Part shown: piece after piece, positions 1 to 5,366 of the stretch | Layout: each line of letters begins with the position of its first letter | Numbering within the stretch: position 1 is the first letter of the stretch | NCBI GenBank assembly: GCA_029262715.1 | Contig: JAJCYX010000280.1 | Coordinates: forward strand, 1 to 6,248 | Length of the DNA: 6,248 bases | Direction: 5' to 3' | DNA from: Chloroflexota bacterium | GTDB taxonomy: Bacteria > Chloroflexota > Dehalococcoidia > Lucifugimonadales > Lucifugimonadaceae | Position numbers and translations under genes: made by a program | Notes under the pieces: model-generated | Seen by the model: the letters and a program-made list of their open reading frames with translations, nothing else | Databases searched by the model: none | Told to the model about the DNA's origin: nothing

Positions 1-26
1 CCTCCCTCGGTTGCCGTCAAGGGAGG
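1..26 (+). promoter_or_regulatory. Hairpin whose 3' arm is the Shine-Dalgarno sequence of the first gene
   Basis: CCTCCCT (1-7) is the exact reverse complement of AGGGAGG (20-26), giving a 7-bp stem with a 12-base loop. AGGGAGG is also a near-perfect Shine-Dalgarno sequence and ends 7 bases before the TTG codon at 34. If the stem forms in mRNA, it would hide the ribosome binding site. The stem is followed by CTTTGTCTT, so a weak terminator of a gene to the left is the alternative reading. The element touches the window edge, so the stem could be longer than what is visible. Confidence 0.45.
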
Positions 27-33
27 CTTTGTC

Positions 34-345
34 TTGACTAATCGTGAAGTTCTCATTCAAGCAGTCCGCACGCTTTCGCCAGTAACCGGAACATACCGCG
101 GATATTTCCGTGTGTTCAGCCCCCATGCTGTTGGATACTTCAAGGGGATCAGTCGGGTACACGGCTGGCAATCTGGAGGGGATAGTGAATCATGCCTGCC
201 CGAAGGCGGTTGGTGGCGATATTTTAACATTGACGATTTGCGAGATTTACAGATCAGTAATACAGATTTTGATTCTGGACAGCCTACGCATGAAGATCAA
301 GTAGGACTCGACGAGATCACTGTTTCAATTTCTGGTTATCGTTAA
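34..345 (+). CDS. Small WYL-like hypothetical protein
   Basis: This is a 103-aa protein of unknown function. Its order of motifs (short N-terminal helix, YFRVFSPHAVGY near residues 25-35, RVHGWQSGG near 42-49, an LPEGGWWRYFNIDDLRDL block near 55-72, and GLDEI near 92-96) resembles a common family of small bacterial hypothetical proteins. In those, a beta-rich WYL/SH3-like fold carries an EPH-type motif, a YQxGG-type motif and a WRxFRVDxI-type motif. That assignment is from memory of the family pattern and is inferred. WYL domains often sense ligands in regulators, but a stand-alone copy has no known reaction. The TTG start is chosen because AGGGAGG lies 7 bases upstream and the length then fits the family. 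The frame stays open to the left edge, so a longer protein is not excluded. Its end overlaps a convergent minus-strand gene. The region looks AT-richer than the core genes. Confidence 0.6.
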   Translation: MTNREVLIQAVRTLSPVTGTYRGYFRVFSPHAVGYFKGISRVHGWQSGGDSESCLPEGGWWRYFNIDDLRDLQISNTDFDSGQPTHEDQVGLDEITVSISGYR

Positions 346-514
346 TCCATTCAGCGTATTCAATAGCCCTGCGCTTGGCCTCATCACCATAGAATCTAAC
401 GAGGTGAAAGTGATCTGCGCCAACAGATTGGATACACCATGCCCCTTTGTCCCGACTTGACGGATGAACAGTAACATTTCCGATTTCAATTGGTTTCGTT
501 ATTTGCTGTGACAT
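317..514 (-). CDS. Small hypothetical protein, convergent with the first gene
   Basis: This is a 65-residue protein of no recognised family, read from the ATG at 514 (MSQQITKPIEIG). An in-frame extension to GTG 532 or TTG 538 would add six to eight residues (RVNTVLI), which look less protein-like. The body has an ITVHP-like strand, a central W-x-I-Q strand, an FHLVRFYGDEA segment and a C-terminal helix (AKRRAIEYAEWIN). This suggests a compact alpha/beta protein of the sort found on phages and mobile islands. No strong Shine-Dalgarno precedes the ATG. A -10-like TATACT on the minus strand lies about 28 bases upstream. Its last 29 bases overlap the end of the plus-strand gene tail to tail, so the two transcripts would be antisense there. 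The sensible amino-acid pattern argues that it is real, but support is moderate. Confidence 0.5.
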   Translation of the reverse strand: MSQQITKPIEIGNVTVHPSSRDKGAWCIQSVGADHFHLVRFYGDEAKRRAIEYAEWINDNQKLKQ

Positions 515-541
515 TATTAACACCGTATTCACGCGCAAATT

Positions 542-549
542 AGTATAAT
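542..549. promoter_or_regulatory. Overlapping -10-like boxes on both strands
   Basis: TATAAT at 544-549 is a perfect -10 hexamer on the plus strand, about 80 bases ahead of the transposase start. TATACT, a five-of-six match, lies on the minus strand at 547-542, ahead of the small minus-strand gene. Neither has a good -35 hexamer at 16-18 bases, and the plus box lacks a TGn extension. The AT-rich intergenic setting between divergent genes fits a shared promoter, but the evidence is weak. Confidence 0.3.
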
Positions 550-568
550 TAGCGCACTAAAATAAACA

Positions 569-601
569 GGAGCCGCGGGTGCTACTAACACCCACGACTC
601 C
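569..601 (-). terminator. 13-bp hairpin followed by a T-rich tract (minus-strand reading)
   Basis: GGAGCCGCGGGTG (569-581) and CACCCACGACTCC (589-601) are inverted repeats matching at 11 of 13 positions around the loop CTACTAA. Read as minus-strand RNA, both mismatches become G-U wobbles, so the stem is complete. It is followed by TGTTTATTTTAG, as in an intrinsic terminator. In plus-strand RNA the same two positions are C-A mismatches and no U-tract follows. This suggests an element stopping transcription that runs leftwards (antisense to the transposase) before the small minus-strand gene. A structured leader of the transposase mRNA is the alternative. Confidence 0.5.
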
Positions 602-612
602 CTAAACCACTG

Positions 613-620
613 GAAAGAGG
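613..620 (+). promoter_or_regulatory. Ribosome binding site deciding the transposase TTG start
   Basis: GAAAGAGG at 613-620 is a purine-rich Shine-Dalgarno-like stretch that ends 10 bases before TTG 631. The reading frame is open back to a TAA at 586-588, and the only other near start is a CTG at 610 that lies ahead of this site. TTG 631 is therefore the best-supported start. Confidence 0.5.
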
Positions 621-630
621 CATCCTTCCC

Positions 631-1656
631 TTGGTCTACACATATGGTACGCGACGCGTACCGAAACCACCGATTGTTGATCGTCTTAGGGCGGTATTTG
701 ACTCCCTTCCTGACTCTGAACTGCTCGCACGTATCGAAGGCCCGACTCGGCGCGGTCCAAAAGGGTGGCCGGTCGAAATCCTGTGGCGATGCGTGCTTAC
801 TCGCTACGTATTGAACCTTCGCTCCACTGCGGAACTTTTGCGGCAGTTGCAGGACAACCCGTTCATCTGTGAGGCTATTGGTCTTGAGTGGCCGAACCTG
901 CCGCATGAGGCCACGCTCTCCCGTTTTGTAAACCGCATTGCAGCGGACAGGTACACGCTGGCGAAGCTGAAAGATATCTCCCGTCAACTTGTACGACGTT
1001 GCTACGAAACAATTCCGGGCTTTGGCAAGCGCGTCGCAATCGACGGTTCCGTTATTAAGGGTTGGGCGAACGGAGCGAAGGCCAAGCGCACCGACGCTGA
1101 TGCAGGATGGGCGGTTAAGCAAGGAACGCAGGGTGTCCGTGAGTACACGTTCGGATGGAAGCTGCACCTTGCGGTTGACTGCGAGACTGAACTGCCGATG
1201 GGGGCGAATATCTCTGCTGGAAACGTCCACGATTCTCAGCGGGCAACGAACGTCATGGGACAGATCAAAGTGGCGTACAACAGGTTCAGCCCTGACTACG
1301 TGATCTGCGACCCTGCCTACAACTCTCCGAAGATTGACCGCACCATTAAGAAGTTCTACGGCGGACAACCGATCATTAAGACGAACAAGGCTCACAGGCG
1401 CAGGCACGCGAAGGCCGCATGGCTTGAGGCAACTCCACAGTGGAAGGCTCTCTACGCACAACGTGGAGCGGTTGAACGTGTGTTTGGACGGCTCAAGGGC
1501 CAGTACGCCTTGAACTACGTTCGCACGCGTGGGATTCACAAGGTTACTGCCCATTGCTACCTGTCCCTGATTGCGATGCAGGTGAGCGCGGTATCATCCC
1601 GTCACGATGCCGAACAGATTCGCCGGGGCGAAAGCCAAACTTTGCTGGGGCTATAA
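631..1656 (+). CDS. DDE transposase, IS5/IS4-like
   Basis: This is a 341-aa transposase with an apparently complete fold. The N-terminal region (about residues 20-110) is the helical DUF772-type domain typical of IS5-like transposases, ending in the usual EATLSRFVNRI segment. The RNase H-like DDE_Tnp_1 catalytic domain follows. The likely metal-binding triad is D138 in AIDGS, D227 in VICDPAYNS and E282 in AVERVFGRLKG, with FGWKLHLAVD near 174-183 between the first two. The last residues (ISLIAMQVSA-like helix, then a 21-residue tail) are near the usual end for the family. The enzyme would cut and join the ends of its own element. I see no frameshift, so it may be active, but no matching terminal inverted repeats or target duplication were found by eye. 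The start is TTG, supported by GAAAGAGG 10 bases upstream. Its last 50 bases overlap the start of the next gene in another frame. Family-level assignment is firm; the exact IS group is not. Confidence 0.9.
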   Translation: MVYTYGTRRVPKPPIVDRLRAVFDSLPDSELLARIEGPTRRGPKGWPVEILWRCVLTRYVLNLRSTAELLRQLQDNPFICEAIGLEWPNLPHEATLSRFVNRIAADRYTLAKLKDISRQLVRRCYETIPGFGKRVAIDGSVIKGWANGAKAKRTDADAGWAVKQGTQGVREYTFGWKLHLAVDCETELPMGANISAGNVHDSQRATNVMGQIKVAYNRFSPDYVICDPAYNSPKIDRTIKKFYGGQPIIKTNKAHRRRHAKAAWLEATPQWKALYAQRGAVERVFGRLKGQYALNYVRTRGIHKVTAHCYLSLIAMQVSAVSSRHDAEQIRRGESQTLLGL

Positions 1657-2392
1657 ACATCTGGACAGATACAAAACTGTCCTGCAAGAATTTGTCGATA
1701 GTGATGCCTGTCGCGTTACGGAGGATCGCGATGGCAATGCCCCAATCTGGCGCGTCGATATGGTCGAGCCAATCCCTGCGTCGCTGGCTTTGATCGTCGG
1801 TGATTGCGTCCAAAACTACAGAGCAGCTCTCGACTACGTTGCCTACGAATTGGGCTTGATTAGCGGCATGAGCCGCAAAGAAAGGCGCTTCATCGATTTT
1901 CCTCTTGCTCCCACCAATACGGTATTCAAGGGTAGGAGGGTTGCCAAAATTCTTGGAACTGACGAGCGGGCATTTGTGAAGCGGTATCAGCCTTATCGCG
2001 ACCGACCCATCCGTCAGAACCTGCTCTGGGTACTTGCCTATCTGAGCAATACGGATAAGCATCGCAGGCTCAGATTTATGCCCGAATTTCGTATTGCGAA
2101 CACGGCTTTCGTTCCTGTCGATGGGAGATGGGGCTTCTACACGCAACGGCGGTTCATAGGGCCGCGCCGTCAAGCAGTGTTCACGATTCCTGTTGTCAAT
2201 GATGTAGGTTTTTCGAGTCGGGCCGTTACTGCTTCCTACCAAGAAATGAACGTGCCAGATCGAATCGAACTCCATGTACATTTCCACCAGCGAACGGGAT
2301 ACATAGGCGGGAAAGCAGTCTTCCAAATACTTAGGGGCATCGGTCTTCGTGTCGAAGAAATCGTCAACGCTGCCGAAGCCGAGTTCGGTTAG
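1607..2392 (+). CDS. Uncharacterised conserved protein with GDCVQNYRAALDY and TDKHRRL motifs
   Basis: This is a 261-aa soluble protein with no signal peptide or membrane segment. I recognise the pattern of a widespread uncharacterised bacterial family. It has an N-terminal helix (about residues 8-30), a short strand (IWRVD), then a helix carrying GDCVQNYRAALDYVAYEL (65-82), an FPLAPT segment (98-103), a YQPY segment (127-130) and the diagnostic LSNTDKHRRL motif (146-155). A beta-rich half and a C-terminal helix (EEIVNAAEAEF) follow. The all-helical core with conserved R and KH residues resembles HEPN-like folds, but that is speculation and no activity is established. ATG 1607 is the first start after an in-frame stop at 1583 and keeps the family-like N-terminal helix. 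It has no clear Shine-Dalgarno and lies within the 3' end of the transposase gene, so translation may depend on coupling to it. It could be a cargo gene, or a resident gene beside an insertion. Confidence 0.65.
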   Translation: MPNRFAGAKAKLCWGYKHLDRYKTVLQEFVDSDACRVTEDRDGNAPIWRVDMVEPIPASLALIVGDCVQNYRAALDYVAYELGLISGMSRKERRFIDFPLAPTNTVFKGRRVAKILGTDERAFVKRYQPYRDRPIRQNLLWVLAYLSNTDKHRRLRFMPEFRIANTAFVPVDGRWGFYTQRRFIGPRRQAVFTIPVVNDVGFSSRAVTASYQEMNVPDRIELHVHFHQRTGYIGGKAVFQILRGIGLRVEEIVNAAEAEFG

Positions 2393-2428
2393 TCTTTGTT
2401 CTAAATATGCAAGATGCTTATTTGAGAG

Positions 2429-2454
2429 ATTCTGAATCAAGTTCAGAATGACAA
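2429..2454. repeat. Palindromic interspersed repeat, copy 1
   Basis: ATTCTGAA (2429-2436) and TTCAGAAT (2442-2449) form a perfect 8-bp inverted repeat around TCAAG. Bases 2434-2454 are identical over 21 bases to 5371-5391 in the other spacer. The core (minus strand GTCATTCTGAACTTGATTC) matches a short palindromic repeat I associate with many bacterial genomes. It lies between the uncharacterised plus-strand gene and the end of the minus-strand operon. It has no coding capacity, and its role (if any) is unknown. Confidence 0.75.
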
Positions 2455-2520
2455 GTGCGCCTCTGACGAAATGTCGCGGCGGTAACAAGTCTTGCCAATG
2501 AGTTTGCCCCACATCACCAG

Positions 2521-2548
2521 GTCCTTCACTCTGGCTCAGGACGAAGGA
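2521..2548. repeat. Small inverted repeat, probable second interspersed element
   Basis: TCCTTC (2522-2527) is the reverse complement of GAAGGA (2543-2548), enclosing ACTCTGGCTCAGGAC. The pattern, CCTTC followed by CTCAGGA and GAAGG, resembles another class of short degenerate interspersed repeats. It sits in the same non-coding stretch as the palindrome at 2429. No second copy is visible in this window, so the repeat status is inferred. Confidence 0.35.
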
Positions 2549-2593
2549 ATACACGGCCACTTCTCTATCGCACGGCTACCTGTGACTCACCGG

Positions 2594-2610
2594 AAAAAGC
2601 GGCTTGCCGC
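2594..2610 (-). terminator. Intrinsic terminator of the minus-strand gene group
   Basis: On the minus strand, GCGGC-AA-GCCGC (2610-2599) is followed directly by TTTTT (2598-2594), five bases past the TAA stop of the 264-aa gene. The two-base centre means the stem must open to four or five pairs with a CAAG loop, so it is short. Its position just after the last minus-strand gene and its T-run support a terminator for the polX transcript. It would also shield the convergent plus-strand gene. Confidence 0.6.
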
Positions 2611-2614
2611 CGAC

Positions 2615-3409
2615 TTACGCTAGCTGCGCTTGCCTCAGCATGCGATTTCGCTTTTCGTGGGAGCGCAGCATCTTCTCCAGCTGCGCCAGGCCCTTGCGGG
2701 TGTCACTTGCGACGCGTGCAGGATCGAGACGCTCCATGCGGCGCTTGAAGAGCCAGTAGGTGAAGCTGTCACCCTGTCCCAGCGAGTGCGCCGGCGGGTT
2801 CAGGTCCGAACCGGTAGTCTCTGCCAGCCCCGTCTCTGAGCAGTATTCATCCCACAGCCCCGCACGGTCATTTCCGTACAGGCGGTAGTAAACATCGTCG
2901 CAACGGTCATCTGACGGCGCCCTGCCGCTTGCGACTCTGCGCTTAGCGATCTCTTCGCGCGCAGCGACAATCAGGCCCTGCTCAACCGTCACGCCGTAAA
3001 AAAAGCTGAGGCTGGCGCGTGATTTGTCGACACCCAGGATCCGCATGAACTCTGGCTCACCGAACCCGCCAAAGAGGTCAGGTGTGTCCAGCCACGACTG
3101 CCATTCGTCGAGGTCGGGACTGTTCTCAACGCTATTCAGGATGCGGCGAGCAAGCAGTCGCCAGTCGAATGCCTCGCCGCCAATCAGGTACTGAAAATGA
3201 CTATCGTCAATCACCTCGGAAGACTCAGGCCATTGCCCCACCGTTTCGAGGATCAGCAGTTTCCATTCGTCCGGCCGCGCAATCAGGTTGATCTCCAGCT
3301 CGACGATCAGTTCGGCGGCGGGGCGTGAAGCACGCGTGATGTCCACAGGTCCGTCGGCCTGCACTTCGGCGGCCAACGCTTCGTCGATATTTTCAGGGCT
3401 TGTGGTCAT
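2615..3409 (-). CDS. Hypothetical protein translationally coupled to polX
   Basis: This is a 264-aa protein that I do not recognise. It is acidic at the N-terminus, probably cytoplasmic, with no signal peptide, membrane segment or cysteine-pair metal site. Visible blocks are a helical stretch (about residues 30-60, AAELIVELEINLIARPDEW), an FQYLIGGEAFDWRLLARRIL segment (about 72-92), a tryptophan-rich DEWQSW patch (about 100-106), a central helix after FFYGVTVEQGLIVAAREEI (about 136-154), and DDVYYRLYGNDRAGLWDEY (about 169-187). A basic C-terminal helix rich in K, R, E and Q could form a coiled coil (about 235-262). The ATG at 3409 lies within the end of polX, so the two coding regions overlap by 17 bases. 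This is strong evidence for co-transcription and translational coupling, with only a weak AGAG upstream as a ribosome site. The context suggests, but does not show, a role with PolX. A terminator follows at once. Confidence 0.75.
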   Translation of the reverse strand: MTTSPENIDEALAAEVQADGPVDITRASRPAAELIVELEINLIARPDEWKLLILETVGQWPESSEVIDDSHFQYLIGGEAFDWRLLARRILNSVENSPDLDEWQSWLDTPDLFGGFGEPEFMRILGVDKSRASLSFFYGVTVEQGLIVAAREEIAKRRVASGRAPSDDRCDDVYYRLYGNDRAGLWDEYCSETGLAETTGSDLNPPAHSLGQGDSFTYWLFKRRMERLDPARVASDTRKGLAQLEKMLRSHEKRNRMLRQAQLA

Positions 3410-5174
3410 AGTTCTCTATGAAAGCATACCGGTCTGCTTTTGGCGTGGAGATGAACTTTATGAAAGCTGTGTAAGGAAGCGTATTGACAACCCTGCCTGA
3501 TGTACACCAGCCACGCCTCGCCATTCCTACACCATAGTGGACATCGGCGAACTGATGTATTCGATGCGAGTCAGTGCCGATAGAGAACAAAACACCAAGA
3601 TCAATCGCTCTTCGGATGTGCGTGTCCTTCAGATCGAGCCTGTGCGTTGAGGCGTTGATCTCGAGCAATGTTCCGGTGTCTACGGCCGCTCTGCAGATAG
3701 CATCAAAGTCCAGGTCAACCGGAGCACGCTTGCCGATGAGCCGCGTCGTGAGGTGGGCGACGATGTCCAGGTTCTCGTTCTCCATAGCGGTGATGATGCG
3801 CGCTGTCATAGTCTTGCGGTCCTGGTCCATTGACGAATGGATGGACCCGAGCACCACATCCAGCTCGTCCAGTGCATCGTCCGGGTAGTCCATCGAGCCG
3901 TCCGTAAGGATGTCCATCTCTGAACCGGTTAGCAGGTGGATTCCTTTGACCTCTTTGTCCAGGGCCCGAACCGTTTCGTTGTGCTCAACCAGCCTTTCCA
4001 CCGAAAGGCCACTCGCCACTACCGCCGACTTCGAGTGGTCTGTGATCGCCAGGTACTCGAAACCCGCCTCTTTGGCAGCTTCGACCATCTCTTCCATCGG
4101 GAAACGCCCGTCGGTCCAGTCGGTATGGGAGTGTAGGTCGCCGCGTACATCCTCGACCGTTATAAGTTGAGGCAGTTCGTCGTGCTCCGCTGCATAGATC
4201 TCACCTGAGTCTTCACGAATCTCCGGTGGAATGTACGGCAGATCTAGTCGCTGGTAGATCGCCTCTTCACTGGAAAACTCTTCGATCTCGTCTGTTTCGA
4301 TGCTCTTCGCACCGTACTCGTTGAGCGAGAGGCCGCGCTTATTGGCACGGTCACGGAGCCTGATGCCGTGCTCTTTGCTGCCGGTGAAATAGAGCAGAGT
4401 TGCAGCGAACGCATCATCGGCTACAACTCGCAAGTCAAACTGCAATCCCGAGTCCATGACGACCATCGACTTCGTCTGCCCTTTGCTCATAACGTCACGG
4501 ACGGCGGGTAGTGACGTGAACGCCTCCATCATCGCTTCAGGGTCGTCAGCGGAGCAAAGCATGTCGACATCGCCAATGGTCTCGCGATGGCGTCTCAGCG
4601 AGCCTGCGTAGGTCAGGTTACGAATCTCTGGCACAGCTTCTTGTAGCGCCTGCATCACCCTCTCGGCCTCGGGCAGCACGTCGCCGATTGGAATCCGATC
4701 ACCTTGGCTGATGCGGCTCTTCAGATGACGCAGGATATTCTGCGCAACCTTCTTGCTGATGCGCGGTAGCGACTCAAACTCGCCCGATTCGATCGACGCC
4801 TCAAGCGCCTCACGAGAGTCGATTCCAAGTTGAACAGCGGCGTTCATTGCGGTCTTCGGACCGATGCCAGGCACCTGCGTAATCTCAAGAATTCCGGATG
4901 GCATCTCGGCCTTCAGCTTGTCGAAATAGTTGAGGCTGCCGGTCTCAGCAAGCTCTTGCACTTTGGAGACGATTGCGTCACCGAAACCGGGGATGGACCG
5001 AAGTTTCGCTTCATCCACTTCAGCGAGATCGAACTGTAGATTGCCGATAGCATCTGCAGCGCGGGAGTACGCACGCGTCTTGAAAACCGAGTCACCGCGG
5101 GCCTTCAGCAATGTTGCAATGTCAGCGAATACCTGTGCGAAGTCGCTGTTCTGGAGTTTTCGAGTGGTGGTCAT
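3393..5174 (-). CDS. polX: Bacterial PolX-type DNA polymerase/3'-5' exonuclease with PHP domain
   Basis: This 593-aa protein is full length for the family. PolX enzymes fill short gaps in DNA repair, and the PHP domain adds a metal-dependent 3'-5' exonuclease or related phosphoesterase activity. Domain order: an N-terminal 8-kDa-like helical region (about 8-80, FKTRAYSRAADAI) with helix-hairpin-helix motifs at IPGFGDAI (61-68) and VPGIGPKTA (101-109); then the nucleotidyltransferase palm, with GS in YAGSLRR (189-195) and likely catalytic D202 and D204 in GDVDML plus D247 in FDLRV. The PHP domain follows from about 343: H348 and H350 in DLHSH, D379-H380 in AITDH, E419 in GSEMD, H446 in GSIHSS, H474 in VAHLTTRLIGKR, and D535/H537 in GTDSH. 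Most relatives read HPTGRLxG at the H474 block, so LTT is an unusual variant. The ATG at 5174 fits the family N-terminus, though no clear Shine-Dalgarno precedes it. It overlaps the downstream gene by 17 bases. Confidence 0.93.
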   Translation of the reverse strand: MTTTRKLQNSDFAQVFADIATLLKARGDSVFKTRAYSRAADAIGNLQFDLAEVDEAKLRSIPGFGDAIVSKVQELAETGSLNYFDKLKAEMPSGILEITQVPGIGPKTAMNAAVQLGIDSREALEASIESGEFESLPRISKKVAQNILRHLKSRISQGDRIPIGDVLPEAERVMQALQEAVPEIRNLTYAGSLRRHRETIGDVDMLCSADDPEAMMEAFTSLPAVRDVMSKGQTKSMVVMDSGLQFDLRVVADDAFAATLLYFTGSKEHGIRLRDRANKRGLSLNEYGAKSIETDEIEEFSSEEAIYQRLDLPYIPPEIREDSGEIYAAEHDELPQLITVEDVRGDLHSHTDWTDGRFPMEEMVEAAKEAGFEYLAITDHSKSAVVASGLSVERLVEHNETVRALDKEVKGIHLLTGSEMDILTDGSMDYPDDALDELDVVLGSIHSSMDQDRKTMTARIITAMENENLDIVAHLTTRLIGKRAPVDLDFDAICRAAVDTGTLLEINASTHRLDLKDTHIRRAIDLGVLFSIGTDSHRIHQFADVHYGVGMARRGWCTSGRVVNTLPYTAFIKFISTPKADRYAFIENYDHKP

Positions 5175-5202
5175 GTATCAGGTGAGTTTACCGATGCCAC
5201 CA

Positions 5203-5243
5203 GCCGCGTGCGGCGGCGGCGAGCCGCGTTTGCCGCCTGCGGC
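5203..5243. repeat. GC-rich hairpin-prone leader upstream of polX
   Basis: This stretch lies about 30-70 bases ahead of the polX start and is much more GC-rich than its surroundings. It contains GCCGC-GT-GCGGC (5203-5214), GCCGC-CT-GCGGC (5232-5243), a GGCGGCGGC run, and the 8-base direct repeat AGCCGCGT at 5202 and 5222. Transcribed into the polX leader it would fold strongly. It may be part of an interspersed repeat rather than a regulator; nothing visible decides this. Confidence 0.4.
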
Positions 5244-5283
5244 GTTTTCTGGCACGGCAAAGGTTGATGCCTGACGAAAAGGT

Positions 5284-5338
5284 GGTTGTGCCATCTTAGT
5301 TCTCCCTCCCTCGCAGGGAGGGAGGATGGGTGGCAACC
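5284..5338. repeat. Long imperfect palindromic element
   Basis: CTCCCTCCCT (5302-5311) and AGGGAGGGAG (5315-5324) form a perfect 10-bp stem around CGC. The symmetry extends outwards through CCATC (5291-5295) with GATGG (5325-5329), and GGTTG (5284-5288) with CAACC (5334-5338), separated by small bulges. The result is a roughly 55-base cruciform-capable element. On the minus strand no T-run follows, so it is not a classical terminator. Its structure suggests a REP- or MITE-like interspersed element in the secA-polX spacer, where it would also form a strong stem in any read-through mRNA. Confidence 0.65.
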
Positions 5339-5366
5339 GCGCGCCGATGATCTGATGATGTCAACA

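Noticed and set aside
529..1554. Long minus-strand open frame antisense to the transposase
   Set aside because: It mirrors the transposase over most of its length, has no recognisable motifs and an improbable cysteine/arginine/valine-rich sequence. The transposase with its DDE residues explains this region.
560..1720. Terminal inverted repeats of an insertion sequence
   Set aside because: Comparing 515-640 with the reverse complement of 1600-1720 and 2393-2430 gave only short chance matches such as AAATAA.
1544..2560. Long minus-strand open frame antisense to the 261-aa gene
   Set aside because: The plus-strand frame shows family-like motifs, while the minus frame runs through the interspersed repeats at 2429 and 2522. 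It is a shadow frame.
3574..4170. Several plus-strand open frames opposite polX
   Set aside because: They are serine/arginine-rich antisense shadows of a strongly conserved gene and have no ribosome sites or motifs.
5284..5338. Intrinsic terminator for secA
   Set aside because: The stem is strong but the minus-strand sequence after it (AACTAAGATGG) has no run of T, so it is reported as a repeat instead.
5359..5364. Perfect TTGACA on the minus strand as a polX promoter
   Set aside because: The bases 16-18 positions downstream are CG-rich (CGCGGT region) with no -10-like hexamer, so a promoter cannot be supported.
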